Source: Temnopleurus reevesii (lineage: Eukaryota > Echinodermata > Echinoidea > Temnopleuroida > Temnopleuridae). Taken from it: a stretch of 64,000 nucleotides of DNA. Position numbers and translations under genes: made by a program. Positions 22,001-34,559 of the stretch are shown one piece after another; the first letter of the stretch is position 1, and each line of letters opens with the position of its first letter. The stretch spans positions 31,182 to 95,181 of the forward strand of contig BQKZ01000377.1 of assembly GCA_036244855.1 (NCBI GenBank). The letters run 5' to 3'. The notes under the pieces were generated by a model. The model was not told the DNA's origin. It searched no databases and was given only the letters and a program-made list of their open reading frames with translations.

Positions 22001-23179
22001 GGCAGATATGAGTGATCCATTTCAGCGTGGACATATCGTCATCTACCAGGTACCATCTGACACTGAACACTTGGAGGATGATAGAGGGAGCTAGAATGAA
22101 GCCGAGTGTCAGAGCTCCCCATGTTGTGTCTCCTTTCGAAAAGTACTTGCTTGTCACGATCAAGTCTGGAAGAAGAAAAGATGGCATGATTTTTTAAGAT
22201 TCACATCATCATGTCATACATTCTTTAATGTCGGCTAAGCATGTCAATAGCTTTGGGAAAATCAATCATTATACTAATTACTAGCAAGAATTTTCTGGCC
22301 TGTAATGTAAGTTACCGTATGAGCACCAGTTTCCGGCCGGTTAAGCAGTTTTGCTCTTCCACAAGTCACAAGATCCAGCATTTCAAGTTTATTTTCAGAT
22401 CATAATTTAGCCGAAATTCTGGCTTTAAATCGATGTGCATAACTTAATAAATGGCGCCTGTATATTCGCCCAGCGATCAGCGATCGCCAAGCGACATGGG
22501 GCGGGTGTTTCCGGCCGCCTGCCTGGTGATTTGAGCCTCCATAGGGATTGTGTTGAAGCGTACATGCGCTTATTTAGGCGCGCATTTAACCTAAGTGCGC
22601 GCCTTGTGCACGCCATAGACAAACTGCATGAGGTTTGGTGGCCGGTTACACCCCCATGGCCGGAAACCGGTCCTCGTACGGTAGCTTAAGTTAAGAGTTA
22701 AGACCTCCATGACCTCTAAGTCTAACTATTCTGGACGGTGAAGAATTATAATTTTTTTCTAAAGTTACAATACAATGCGGTTTATGCCTTGAGGCTTGAT
22801 CATTCACACTCACACAGACAGAAAAGATGGCATGCAGAATCAAGAATTTTTCCATATCAAAAGAAAAGTTCAAATTAAATTTCAATTGTTGATTTATGAT
22901 TAAATAATTAGAATTAGAAAACTCACCAGTAACTAGATCAGCAACAAGGAGTCCTATTGAAACAAGGACGAACAGTGCATCAAACACATTGAAAGTGCTG
23001 TTCTGAAAAGGCAACTGGACATCTTCCCCATCTTTCTCAATCTCATCCGTCATCTTCATCACGTCAAACTTCCCATCACCGACACCGGCATCACCGCCGA
23101 CATCAGCGGCGGTGGTGGTGCTGCTGGTGTGGTCTGTTCGTGTTCCTGATTCTGCGTCTTCTGCGAGCACTTTCTCCAT
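13038..23179 (-). CDS. XK-related protein (XKR4/6/7-like phospholipid scramblase) with ~1000-residue tail
   Basis: Six minus-strand exons: 23179-22927, 22165-21982, 20553-20363, 19687-19478, 18286-18005 and 16051-13038. All phases match, giving 1378 codons including the stop. Family signatures in order: VFDALFVLVSIGLLVADLVT (first membrane segment), LTLGFILAPSIILQVFSVRW followed by YLVDDD, RLFYQQSDVCMLRLFESF with MESAPQVVLQLYI, LCWALGAYSRAHRKVRRD, VFKAHIFLAVG, then AIHWVGMMIWVHLQ and VFYSIMFVENTALLLVWYHY. XKR proteins scramble phosphatidylserine at the plasma membrane; vertebrate Xkr4, 8 and 9 are activated by caspase cleavage of their cytoplasmic tails. Vertebrate XKR4/6/7 are roughly 580-650 residues. 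This one is about twice that because of the last exon. Start choice: the ATG at 23179 has a strong +4 G. A short upstream ATG frame (four codons) precedes it. Confidence 0.93.
14798..14925 (-). repeat. 24-bp coding tandem repeat (8-residue unit)
   Basis: Five or so in-frame units of 24 bases, each with TCATGTGA on the plus strand, encode variants of GNHMTSDC / GSHMISDC in the XKR tail. Confidence 0.85.
16052..18004. other. XKR intron 5
   Basis: AT-rich intron with diverged pieces of the TACAGT..AACCTC MITE near 16240-16410 and 17516-17690. From about 16957 on it is matched by the second copy at 24337 onward, except for 17400-17690, where the two copies carry different repeat insertions. Confidence 0.7.
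18005..18286 (-). CDS. XKR exon 5
   Basis: Acceptor attgtgtccattcatacag before 18286, donor GGTATTG|GTAAGT after 18005; 282 bases. It encodes the paired late membrane helices (IYVFCFFNLKEGRSRKR, IMFVENTALLLVWYHY) and GFTIVFGGFGIG. Confidence 0.93.
18936..19437 (-). pseudogene. Three decayed tandem copies of XKR exon 4
   Basis: Downstream of exon 4 lie exon-4-like blocks at about 19262-19437, 19096-19230 and 18936-19058. All three keep the exon's 3' end and a GT donor (TTTCG|GTAGG, TGTCG|GTAGG, TGTCG|GTAAG) but lack the 5' part and acceptor. The first has a one-base deletion in the WALGAYSR region. The second is open for about 45 codons (including RVMALVFFACVFKAHIFLAV). The third has lost about 30 internal bases. 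The haplotype copy carries the same array. Confidence 0.85.
19478..19687 (-). CDS. XKR exon 4
   Basis: Acceptor ttcctttcaccag before 19687, donor GCTGTCG|GTAAGA after 19478; 210 bases. It encodes SLFSLCWALGAYSRAHRKVR through VFKAHIFLAVG, with phases fitting exons 3 and 5. It is the only one of four exon-4-like blocks with both splice sites and a full frame. Confidence 0.93.
20363..20553 (-). CDS. XKR exon 3
   Basis: Acceptor ccatccaaattccccag before 20553, donor TGGACAG|GTTTGT after 20363; 191 bases. It carries the most conserved XKR block (FYQQSDVCMLRLFESFMESA, then PQVVLQLYIMV). Confidence 0.95.
21644..21727 (-). pseudogene. Partial decayed copy of XKR exon 2
   Basis: The minus strand reads RWYLVDDDMSTLKWSTHIYK and on to VGSLHR, followed by the same donor (CATAG|GTAATT) as exon 2. 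Only the 3' half is present, several residues have changed, and no acceptor lies ahead of it. It sits about 340 bases downstream of exon 2. Its allelic copy is at 29115-29198. Confidence 0.8.
21982..22165 (-). CDS. XKR exon 2
   Basis: Acceptor ttttcttcttccag before 22165, donor CTGCATAG|GTAATT after 21982; 184 bases. It encodes the second membrane region (WGALTLGFILAPSIILQVFS) and RWYLVDDD. Confidence 0.93.
22313..22683. repeat. MITE with TACCGTATGAGCACC arms in XKR intron 1
   Basis: Left end TACCGTATGAGCACC followed by GTTTCCGGCCGG. The right end CCGGAAACCGGTCCTCGTACGGTA is its imperfect reverse complement. It is about 370 bases and GC-rich inside an AT-rich intron. The allelic copy lies at about 29793-30163. 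Confidence 0.7.
22927..23179 (-). CDS. XKR exon 1 (start codon)
   Basis: ATG at 23179 in the context TTGAGATGG; donor GTTACTG|GTGAGT after 22927. 84 codons: an acidic, Thr-rich cytoplasmic N terminus of about 65 residues, then the first membrane segment. Confidence 0.88.
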
Positions 23180-23990
23180 CTCAACTAAAGTTCACTCTCC
23201 CCACATGATACGGTAAAACAAACAACAACAAGTCATGAGCGAGTTTCTCGCAGATTGGACAGGCGTCAATTACTTTAGTTTAAATTTCTAATCCTATTTC
23301 AAAAGAGAAAGTGAATGAAGACGCAAATCGGATTTGAATGAACCGCTTTTGTGCCCGTTATATGAAAACAAAAAGGTCAACGAACTTTCATAGAAATATG
23401 ACTTTGTTTGCTTGAAAATTTAGAATAACAAGTCTGTAACATATTCCCAAAACAATAGATGCAACAATATAAAAATAAACTAAAAAATTAAACTATTGAT
23501 TTTCTAAAGCCTTTTATGTGCTAATTTTGGAATAGTTTTTATCAATTAATTGTTAATCTTTATTTTCCAACCAAGGTATAAAATCGGCAACGCCTTGGTT
23601 TGTACATCGACACGTAAAATTTATCTATTTAAAGTCATCTTTCTAGAGATCAAATGTGACGTATATTGCATTTTGATAGATTTTATTGTTACAAAATGCG
23701 ATAAAGATGAATTCAGAAGTGGAATTTCACATAAGGAACAATTACCCTTGGGGAAAATTACCAGCGAATATTAAACAGGTCAGTCAATTTTCATGTTATA
23801 ACAGTCCCGCATGTGGGATTTCGTGTTTGTCTTCCGATTAGGGTGGTGCTCATGCATGCGCACCCAAATATTCACTTATAATTTATATTATATTGAATGA
23901 GGAACGCCTCCTTTAAATCTAAATTTATCATGCACGTGCTGCAAAGCCAAGCTCAAAGGCAAAGCTAGCCTACACATAGCCTAATGTTGT
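23180..23990. other. Upstream flank of XKR
   Basis: AT-rich sequence holding the expected promoter and 5' untranslated region of XKR. I see no clear TATA box or other definable element. A short frame (ATG TGG GGA GAG TGA) precedes the XKR start on the minus strand. Confidence 0.5.
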
Positions 23991-24181
23991 GATGATTGCC
24001 TCCTCTATCGACGCATCACTTCACAAACTGATGCAGACACTCTCCAGGAAGACCTTAACCACCTACAAGAATGGGAAACCAAGTGGCAGATGTCATTCAA
24101 CCCCAGCAAGTGTGAAGTACTCAGAGTAACCAACAAGGTGAAGAACATTGTTCGATCTGTATACTCCTTGCATGGATTTGA
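23991..24181 (+). mobile_element. Non-LTR retrotransposon reverse-transcriptase fragment
   Basis: The plus strand reads DDCLLYRRITSQTDADTLQ, then DLNHLQEWETKWQMSFN and PSKCEVLRV. This is the typical sequence after the catalytic aspartates (here DD) in RTE/Jockey-type reverse transcriptases. An in-frame TAA lies just upstream and the frame runs into the single N at 24182, so only about 63 codons remain. It is a dead fragment or a contig end. Confidence 0.85.
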
Positions 24182-24182
24182 N
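24182..24182. other. Single-N contig junction
   Basis: A lone N. To the left is the retrotransposon fragment. The second copy of XKR introns and exons begins about 155 bases to the right. Confidence 0.9.
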
Positions 24183-24336
24183 ACCTATTTATCTACTTCT
24201 CCTTTCGTTTTCCTTCTATATTTTCTCAACTCTTTCTTACTTGGGTAACTTGTGTGTTCAATTCATTTCCTTGTAATTTTGCTTATGATTAAGATTCTGC
24301 TAGGATCGAAAGCTCAAGCTCTTTTTGACTTCATAT

Positions 24337-27300
24337 GCTAATATTTCTAAGTAGTTAACAGATATTTTTGTGTTTTGGATCAGTTCAACAAATTTGTGTG
24401 TTGTTATTTTTCATTTTTTCAATCAGTATTTGTATGCATATAAAAGTGGATTATAAAGAGAGACAATTTTTTTTGTGAGGCCAACACCTCGAAATTCACA
24501 ACAATAAAACCCCCACAAAAATATCATACAGTACTCATGCATGTGGATTCACACTACAAAATAAAGGCCAATGATCAATATTCTACCGGTATAGATTTTC
24601 TATACATGGTTTATATTTCTGGGTATAACCCAAATGCATCTCTCTTGCATATTTTCAAACATAGGGTTAACAATTTTCACACATAAGGGAAGTTAATTGA
24701 TGCATGATGTTTCTCGCTCCACTACACATCCCCACAAAGTTGACCAATTTTGAAGTGGAACAATCAAATAGTGTTCTTATTTTTTGTTTGTACTGGTCAG
24801 TGGTTAACCAAGTTACGAAAGACTTTAAGAACAATTCTCCATACGGCTCTTATCAGTTCTTATGCTGATTGATCAAGATTCTTTACAATCGTTAACGTAC
24901 TCTTATCTTTCTGAAAGTCGTGCGTAACTTTAAGAACGATTTGGTGAAACACTGCCCTTGGCGGCATTTCACCAAGATTATAAAGACGTTTAGAACGACT
25001 TTAAGATCGACTGGTATCAGTTCTTGTGCTGAATGCGAGTAATATTATGAATCATTACGCAAAAGAAGTGATACCAGTTGATCAAGTTGTTCTTAAAGTC
25101 TTTCTTATCTTGGTGAAACACTGCCCTGGACTTCCTTCAACACTCTCAGGAAATCTAAAAGTATGTGTTCACAAGTGTCCTCTTGTGGGTGCAACATGGT
25201 GCAACATGGCAAGTTTAATATTGTTATGATCTAACTCGCCAATTCATAGTGTTAGGCATTTGTCCACTTGCGGGGTCAGTGTATCTGCCCTGTTTCTGAG
25301 AACAGTGACCTCATTGTATTTATAGTGAAACTGTCCACACACTTCCTTCCATCCAGGACAGCTAATATGTTAGCAAATGATCTTTTCCTGCCTCTTTGTC
25401 ATAAAAGTTGGTTCCACCGCAGGGCCGTGACAATATAAACGTCAGTACACTTACCAATACCAAATCCTCCAAAGACGATGGTAAACCCAGCAACATTGTA
25501 CCACTCCCCGATGGTCCGATAGTGGTACCACACCAGTAACAAGGCCGTGTTCTCCACAAACATGATTGAGTAGAAGACCAGGACTCTCTTCCGGGACCGG
25601 CCCTCCTTCAGGTTGAAGAAACAGAAGACGTAGATGACGGCCACCACCGAGTTGAAGAGACGCTCTTCCAGGGCGTTGGTGCAGAAGTCGGTCTTTTGGA
25701 GGTGGACCCAGATCATCATGCCTACCCAGTGGATAGCTGTATGAATGGACACAATTATAGAGGACCTCACTAATTTCAGAGCATTTGTGTACACATCTCA
25801 GCAGATACGGAAATAATTAGCCCCTGCTATGTCTCCAACAGAAAATTAAACTTCATAATGGCTTTATGGAGGCAACATACAGTACTTTTCAGAATATGTC
25901 TTTGCCAACATTTCAGAGACATCTCAGCAAAAACCAAATCAGGAGTTTTCAGCCCTGTGAAATACCCATTGGAGAAAGAGTTACAGTTGGATAGAGGAAG
26001 AGAGTCAGAGAAAATAATAAAATGGAGGAGAGCAAGAATGAAAGTATGTGAGAGAAACGGAGTGTAGGAAGTTGTTATGGATTGACAAACAGGTGGTAAA
26101 GAGAGAGAGCAGAGAAGTGAGAGACTGGAGAAAGAAAATTATTTTGGTTCAAAATTGAAGATCACCATTGTTTTGTTGGTGTTACATGGACAAACTACTG
26201 TCTCCTACCCAAATCCAGAAAATACACTGCATTCCACGATTTAACGATTCTCATAACCATTTAAAACTACATCTGTTTTTTTTTTTATTTATTCTCTGAA
26301 ATGTTCAACATCCATGAGTAACATCAGCATGAAAATATAAAGAATCAATCAAGTCTATTATTTTACAGGAGGTACTTTTTCTTACCGACAGCTAGAAAAA
26401 TGTGAGCCTTGAAGACAGAGACGAAACCATCCCGATCCTCCATAGAGTCTGTAGTACCAGACCAGGCCATGAAACAACCTTTTTATCTTGGGGAATCTTT
26501 TGTAAATCTTTTATTTTTATCATTAAAAGGAGATGCGTTACCTACCGACAGCGAGAAAAATGTGAGCCTTGAAGACAAAGGCGAAGAAAACTAGCGCCAT
26601 GACCCTCAACATCACCATTCCGATCCTCCATAGAGTCTGTAGTACTAGACCCGGCCACGAAAAAACCTTCTTGTCCCCGTGAATCTTTTGTAAATCTTTT
26701 ATTTTTATTATAAAAAGGAGATGCGTTACCTACCGAAAGCGAGAAAAATGTGAGCCTTGAAAACAGAGGGGAAGAGTACGAGCGCCATGACCCTTGACGA
26801 CACCATCCCGATTCTCCATAGAGTCTGTAGCACCAGACCCGGCCATGAAACCACTTTCTTGTCCCGACGAACCTTACGATGAGCTCGGCTGTACGCCCGA
26901 GGGCCCAGCACAGAAAATCTTTTACTTCAATCGGAGATATGTTTCTTACCGACAGCAAGAAAGATGTGAGCCTTGAACACAGAGGCAAAGAGAACTAGCG
27001 CCATGACCCTCGACGACACCATCCCAATCCTCCATAGAGTCTGTAACACCAGACCAGGCCATGAAACCACTTTCTTGTCCCGACGAACCTTACGATGAGC
27101 TCGGCTGTATGCTCCCAGGGCCCAGCACAGAGAGAAGAGAGAAACAGCAGCGGATGCACCTGGTGAAAGGAAGAACAAGGGGGAAAAGCCCAAGGACAAT
27201 GTCAATTTGAAATACAGAGAGGAAAATGTTCTATACTTCTATGAATTTTCAATTACTCTGAGATATTTAACAAAAAAACTTCAACAGAACATTCATGTAA

Positions 27301-30300
27301 ATATGTTAAAATCCAAACAAATCAAAATTTTGGATGCCATACTAAATGATCTCAATGCCAAGTCCTACAAAAGGTGACCTTGTCCTAACACATTGACAGT
27401 TCTTCAAAATGCTGAATGTTGATAGTGCTGTAAATAATGTGTACAACATACAATATGAGAAATGAACCACAATGGACAGAAAAGGGCTTAATGTCTATCC
27501 CTAGCACACAATTATTGAAATAGACTCACCTCTCCTTAAATTCACACCTATTTAATCACACGCACGCAAAAAATATCGAACTGAACTTATTAAGAAACAT
27601 ACTCTCCCGTCTTCGAAAACGAATCATACAGCAATTCTCTCAGATTCTGAGAGAAGGGGGGGGGGGTGTTAAAAGAATCCACATATATCATCATAAATGT
27701 ACACTGATCCAGCAGTTCAGCTTTACGAAAGCAATTGATCGCTAGAGATGTAAGTTTATTGAATTCTTTGCCATTTCATCTGCGTATTATGTATTTTCTA
27801 TGCAAGCCTTGGAAAAAAAACATATTGAACAAACCTGTCCATAAATTTTCATCATTAGTCGCCACCATGATGTAGAGCTGAAGAACGACCTGAGGGGCAG
27901 ACTCCATGAACGATTCAAAGAGCCTCAGCATACACACGTCACTCTGTTGGTAGAACAGTCTCTCAAAGTCAACAGGGTCCCTGGTTCGTCGTGCTTCCAT
28001 CCCGGTAGCAAACAGGCTCACGTATCTGGGGAATTTGGATGGAAGAAAATGATACTGAAATCAAAGACATAATTATCACACATTAAAATTTTGTTATTTT
28101 AAAAATTCTCAAATCAAGCTGTCTGACCTCTGTTATTAGATTTAAATTGATGAAAAACAGCAAAGAATGCAAAATAGAAGGGACTTATACAGGGAGGATC
28201 AAGATCTATCAAATATTGAATAAAGTGTACCACTGACCCTATTTTCTTGCAGTGTGGCTCTGTAGGTAACATTTATCTTTTTTTCAGCACTTAACATTGA
28301 ATTTGAAGCCATAGATTAGTTTATACATGTATACATCAAACATTTATGTAGGATTTAGAATCTGGCACTTGAGAACATTTTAACAAAACAATGTTTAATA
28401 CAATGCCTTTCAGTTCTTGAAACATAATCTCATTCACTTAAAAAAAAATCCTTTACTGAGAGTAATTTGGACTACAGATATACTGGCATTCTGATTTGGG
28501 GGTGGATTTGGGGATAGGTGGGGATAAATAGGCCATGACAGGAGGGAAGTAGATTTAGAGATCAAGCTGAAGGTGTAGACAGCATTTTGTTGCAAGGAAT
28601 TGGAAGAAACAGGAATGATGACCGACAGGCAATCTTCCTTCGCCATGGATGTAATTCCATTGCATTTCAGCCTCGATATAAACATGTAACATGTTTTCAA
28701 TATACAGACTTTTAGAAATAAGAGGTCCGTTCTTTGGCTAAAAACTATCACTCAAGCTCATATCCTGTTGAATAATACACAGGATCCTACGGAACAATAA
28801 ACAGGATATGGGGTTGAGTGTACGTAGAGTCGCTTAAAATAGCTTATCGGTACTGTAATTAATGTCTCTGGTCAAGAGGACCACTTTCATAGATCAAGGA
28901 TCCTCTGTGTCACCAATTTTGAAATCTACTTGTCTGGAATATCCATGAGCTCAAAATCAAAATGTGAGTATAAACACAACAGCGAACAAAAAACAAGAAC
29001 AAGTATGACAACAATAACTATAATCTTAGCCATTCACTTCAGAAAGCCTAGTAAACAATTAATACGAAAATACACCTCCTGCATATCCTGAAACGGTTGT
29101 CACTTCTGAATTACCTATGCAAGCTACCAACTTTGTAGATATGAGTGCTCCATTTCAGGGTTGACATATCATCATCTACTAGGTACCATCTTACAAGTTA
29201 CAGTCATTTGAATGATTTGATAGTCCTTTGACTGACAGCCTCTTGCCTCTGGTTCATCATGCACCTTACCTGTAAACCATGATTCCCGCATATGTATGCA
29301 TTATGTGAATTTTCATATGAATTCAATGTATTATCATCACATAGCTTAGAGTGTGGTTATAGTTGTCACGTTTACTCTCAGTCTTGTTCAGCTGTTGCCT
29401 TATTCACATTCTTATGACCTCATGAATATATTCTGGAATGGTTGCGGCAGCTCTGAATTACCTATGCAGGGGACCAACTTGGCAGATATGAGTGATCCAT
29501 TTCAGCGTGGACATATCGTCATCTACCAGGTACCATCTGACACTGAACACTTGGAGGATGATAGAGGGAGCTAGAATGAAGCCGAGTGTCAGAGCTCCCC
29601 ATGTTGTGTCTCCTTTCGAAAAGTACTTGCTTGTCACGATCAAGTCTGGAAGAAGAAAAGATGGCATGATTTTTTAAGATTCACATCATCATGTCATACA
29701 TTCTTTAATGTCGGCTAAGCATGTCAATAGCTTTGGGAAAATCAATCATTATACTAATTACTAGCAAGAATTTTCTGGCCTGTAATGTAAGTTACCGTAT
29801 GAGCACCAGTTTCCGGCCGATTAAGCAGTTTTGCTCTTCCACAAGTCACAAGATCCAGCATTTCAAGTTTATTTTCAGATCATAATTTAGCCGAAATTCT
29901 GGCTTTAAATCGATGTGCATAACTTAATAAATGGCGCCTGTATATTCGCCCAGCGATCGGCGATCGCCAAGCGACATGGGGCGGGTGTTTCCGGCCGCCT
30001 GCCTGGTGATTTGAGCCTCCATAGGGATTGTGTTGAAGCGTACATGCGCTTATTTGGGCGCGCATTTAACCTAAGTGCGCGCCTTGTGCACGCCATAGAC
30101 AAACTGCATGAGGTTTGGTGGCCGGTTACACCCCCATGGCCGGAAACCGGTCCTCGTACGGTAGCTTAAGTTAAGAGTTAAGACCTCCATGACCTCTAAG
30201 TCTAACTATTCTGGACGGTGAAGAATTATAATTTTTTTCTAAAGTTACAATACAATGCGGTTTATGCCTTGAGGCTTGATCATTCACACTCACACAGACA

Positions 30301-30389
30301 GAAAAGATGGCATGCAGAATCAAGAATTTTTCCATATCAAAAGAAAAGTTCAAATTAAATTTCAATTGTTGATTTATGATTAAATAATT
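24337..30389 (-). pseudogene. Second, near-identical copy of XKR introns and exons 2-5 (probable allelic haplotig)
   Basis: It matches 16957-22909 almost base for base with scattered single-base changes and small indels. Exons 5, 4, 3 and 2 are intact at 25455-25736, 26950-27159, 27835-28025 and 29462-29645. Exons 1 and 6 are absent because the copy ends at the N at 30390 inside intron 1 and begins inside intron 5. The decayed exon-4 copies (about 26386-26909) and exon-2 copy are present too. The best explanation is the other allele placed in tandem by the assembler. A real partial tandem duplication is the alternative. Confidence 0.85.
24780..25125. repeat. Allele-specific hairpin insertions in XKR intron 5 copy
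   Basis: The repeated phrases CCAAGTTACGAAAGACTTTAAG and CACCAAGATTATAAAGACG pair with AAAGTCTTTCTTATCTTGGTG and with ACACTGCCC ends. They form one or two MITE-like hairpins. The matching interval in the first copy (17400-17690) holds a different arrangement with a TACAGTG..AACTCGTTATAA element, showing presence/absence differences between the copies. Confidence 0.6.
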
Positions 30390-30390
30390 N

Positions 30391-32278
<1,888 letters not shown>

Positions 32279-32279
32279 N

Positions 32280-33640
32280 GACTAGAAGGAGGAGTCCGTT
32301 TTTACTCGCACAAGGAGCACTTTCAGCACAAACTTTTGTATAAATAAAGTCTAATTTGGAGCTCAATAATACAACACGACACACAAGCACCGCACAAAGT
32401 ACGATATTACTCTATCCAGAGGAATGTACTCACATTGGAAGAAGAACTGCGGCAAAATGCAAGTACACACTGAATTTGGGAAGAATTTAATGATGAAACT
32501 AGGGAATTACAAATTAGGCTAACCCTCTGTACATAACAAATTAACAAGTTACATAGCCTTGCATTCATTACTTTATTACCGCTCCATTACCAAATGTACT
32601 GGGAAAATGCATGGATCTGCAGCCGAATTTCTAGGTCTTTCTGTCATCCGAATCTAATCTTTTCAATCTCATATGGATTTATACATTCGTTTAGACTTTA
32701 GACTTTAGTCATGGGCGGTAGACTCATTGAATCTCCTATTTTGTACACAAAAGAGACGCGCGCAGGACTAGAGAGGTAGCTTGTTTCACGAGATGGCCAG
32801 AATTATTAACATGCATTGAAGGTTTAAATCTATGCAGGGATATTTTGACCAGGTTATGAACATTGTGAATTTGATTTTGAGGAAGATGAAAAAAGAAATA
32901 AAAAGAGAAAGAGGAAAAAGAAAAGAGATAAATAAAGATTAACATTGCCGAAGAAGTTGAAGAAGAATAGGATGAATAAGAAAAAGGAAAGAATAAAAAG
33001 CCTTCTGTTGCATTGTTGATTGTTAAATGTGTATTTTTACTTGACTGAGTGAAATATATATATAGTCTATAGTATCTAAGTGCATAATCTTGAATCTTGG
33101 ATGAGAATGAGGAGAAGAGGATGAATAAGAAGAGAGCGAGGACTATAACAAAATTCCCCCAAAAAATAAAAGAGGAAGGAGGAAGAAGATTAGAATTAAG
33201 AAAAAGAAAATGGAGAAGTGGAAGACGAATCGGTTATTAAGGAAAAAGGACATGAAGGAGGAATGGGAAGAAAGGGGAATTAGGAAGATTGATGATGAGA
33301 GGAAGAGAAAGTTGCTAATGTGAAAAATATGATAGTATGGATTGATTGATTGATTGATATATATTTATTTATTCTGTTTCTTTCATTTTTTTCATAACAA
33401 ACAAAACAATTTAATGAACATAAATATATATTAATACATTTTCACCAGAAAAAAAAGAAAATGAATGTTTAAGGCATAAAATTATACTTTATATAAAGTT
33501 TGCAGATTTGCAAAAAAATAAAACAAAAACAGAAGAGGACATGTTGAAAATCAAGCTTGTATGATACATGTCCTGAGTTACATAAATACAATGCAATAAA
33601 AAGAGTCATGATTTTGTCTTAACTTGTATTTTCCTTGCAG
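32280..33640. other. Upstream interval of FAM91A1, first exon not found
   Basis: AT- and purine-rich sequence (GAAGAAG-rich at 32880-33300). FAM91A1 needs a first coding exon of about 25 codons ending in phase 0 before 33641. I see none here, so it may be lost at the junctions at 30390 or 32279. Confidence 0.5.
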
Positions 33641-33725
33641 TTACTTGGCCATTCTCCCAAAGAATATGAGAAGTGCATATTCAGTTACAGTATCAAGAAT
33701 CAACTCCGTTATAAAGGCAATCTCA
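33641..33725 (+). CDS. FAM91A1: FAM91A1 exon 2
   Basis: Acceptor ttttccttgcag before 33641, donor ATCTCA|GTAAGT after 33725. It encodes [20 protein letters not shown], matching the human REYEK...YSIRNQLRYR block. Confidence 0.92.
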
Positions 33726-34514
33726 GTAAGTAACTTTGAAAAGCTTCATTTAGCCTACATTGTACATGTAAGACTAATATCTTTTTTTGACATCTTTTTT
33801 CATCAATTTTAGTTCAGTAACCAATGTTATTGTCCATATATCCTGGGTGATCAATTCATAGTTGTTCTATTCAAGTGTGATGATAGGGAATAATCATCCT
33901 GATATCATATCATAATTTAGCATGATTGCTTTACAATAGATATTTTGTTTAGCAAGTTTTTCACCTAGAAATATACTGTAAAATGGTGAAAATATTTTCT
34001 CAATGTCTAACTTGTGCTGCTACATTTAATAAAATGCAAAAAACATTCCCTGTATCAGTTAATTGGCCCCTGATTGTGCGGTTGCTGCTGCGCCTCTTTT
34101 GGGGGGTTCTCAACTGATCATTTTGAATTATGTATTACGTTCCCATAAATGTTTGCTTACTTGTAAGCATGAATAATGCAGAGAATTAGAGCCATATTAA
34201 ACAGAAGCTTCAATAATATCATGAATTAATCATCATCATCAATTCAACATCATCATCATCATCATCCACAACATCATTATCATTATCATTGTGAATTCAT
34301 AGACATCATCGTTATTACCATCAATTCAACAACATCATCATCATCATCATCATCATCACCAACATTATCATCATCATCATCATCATTATCATCATCATTA
34401 TCATCACCATCATCATCAACATCATCATCATCATTATCATCATGAATTCATAAACATCATTATCATCATCAATACAACATCATCACCATCATCGATCATC
34501 ATCATCACCAGCAT

Positions 34515-34559
<45 letters not shown>

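Noticed and set aside
24337..30389. A second XKR gene
   Set aside because: It lacks exons 1 and 6, is near-identical including introns, and ends at a single N; better read as the other allele.
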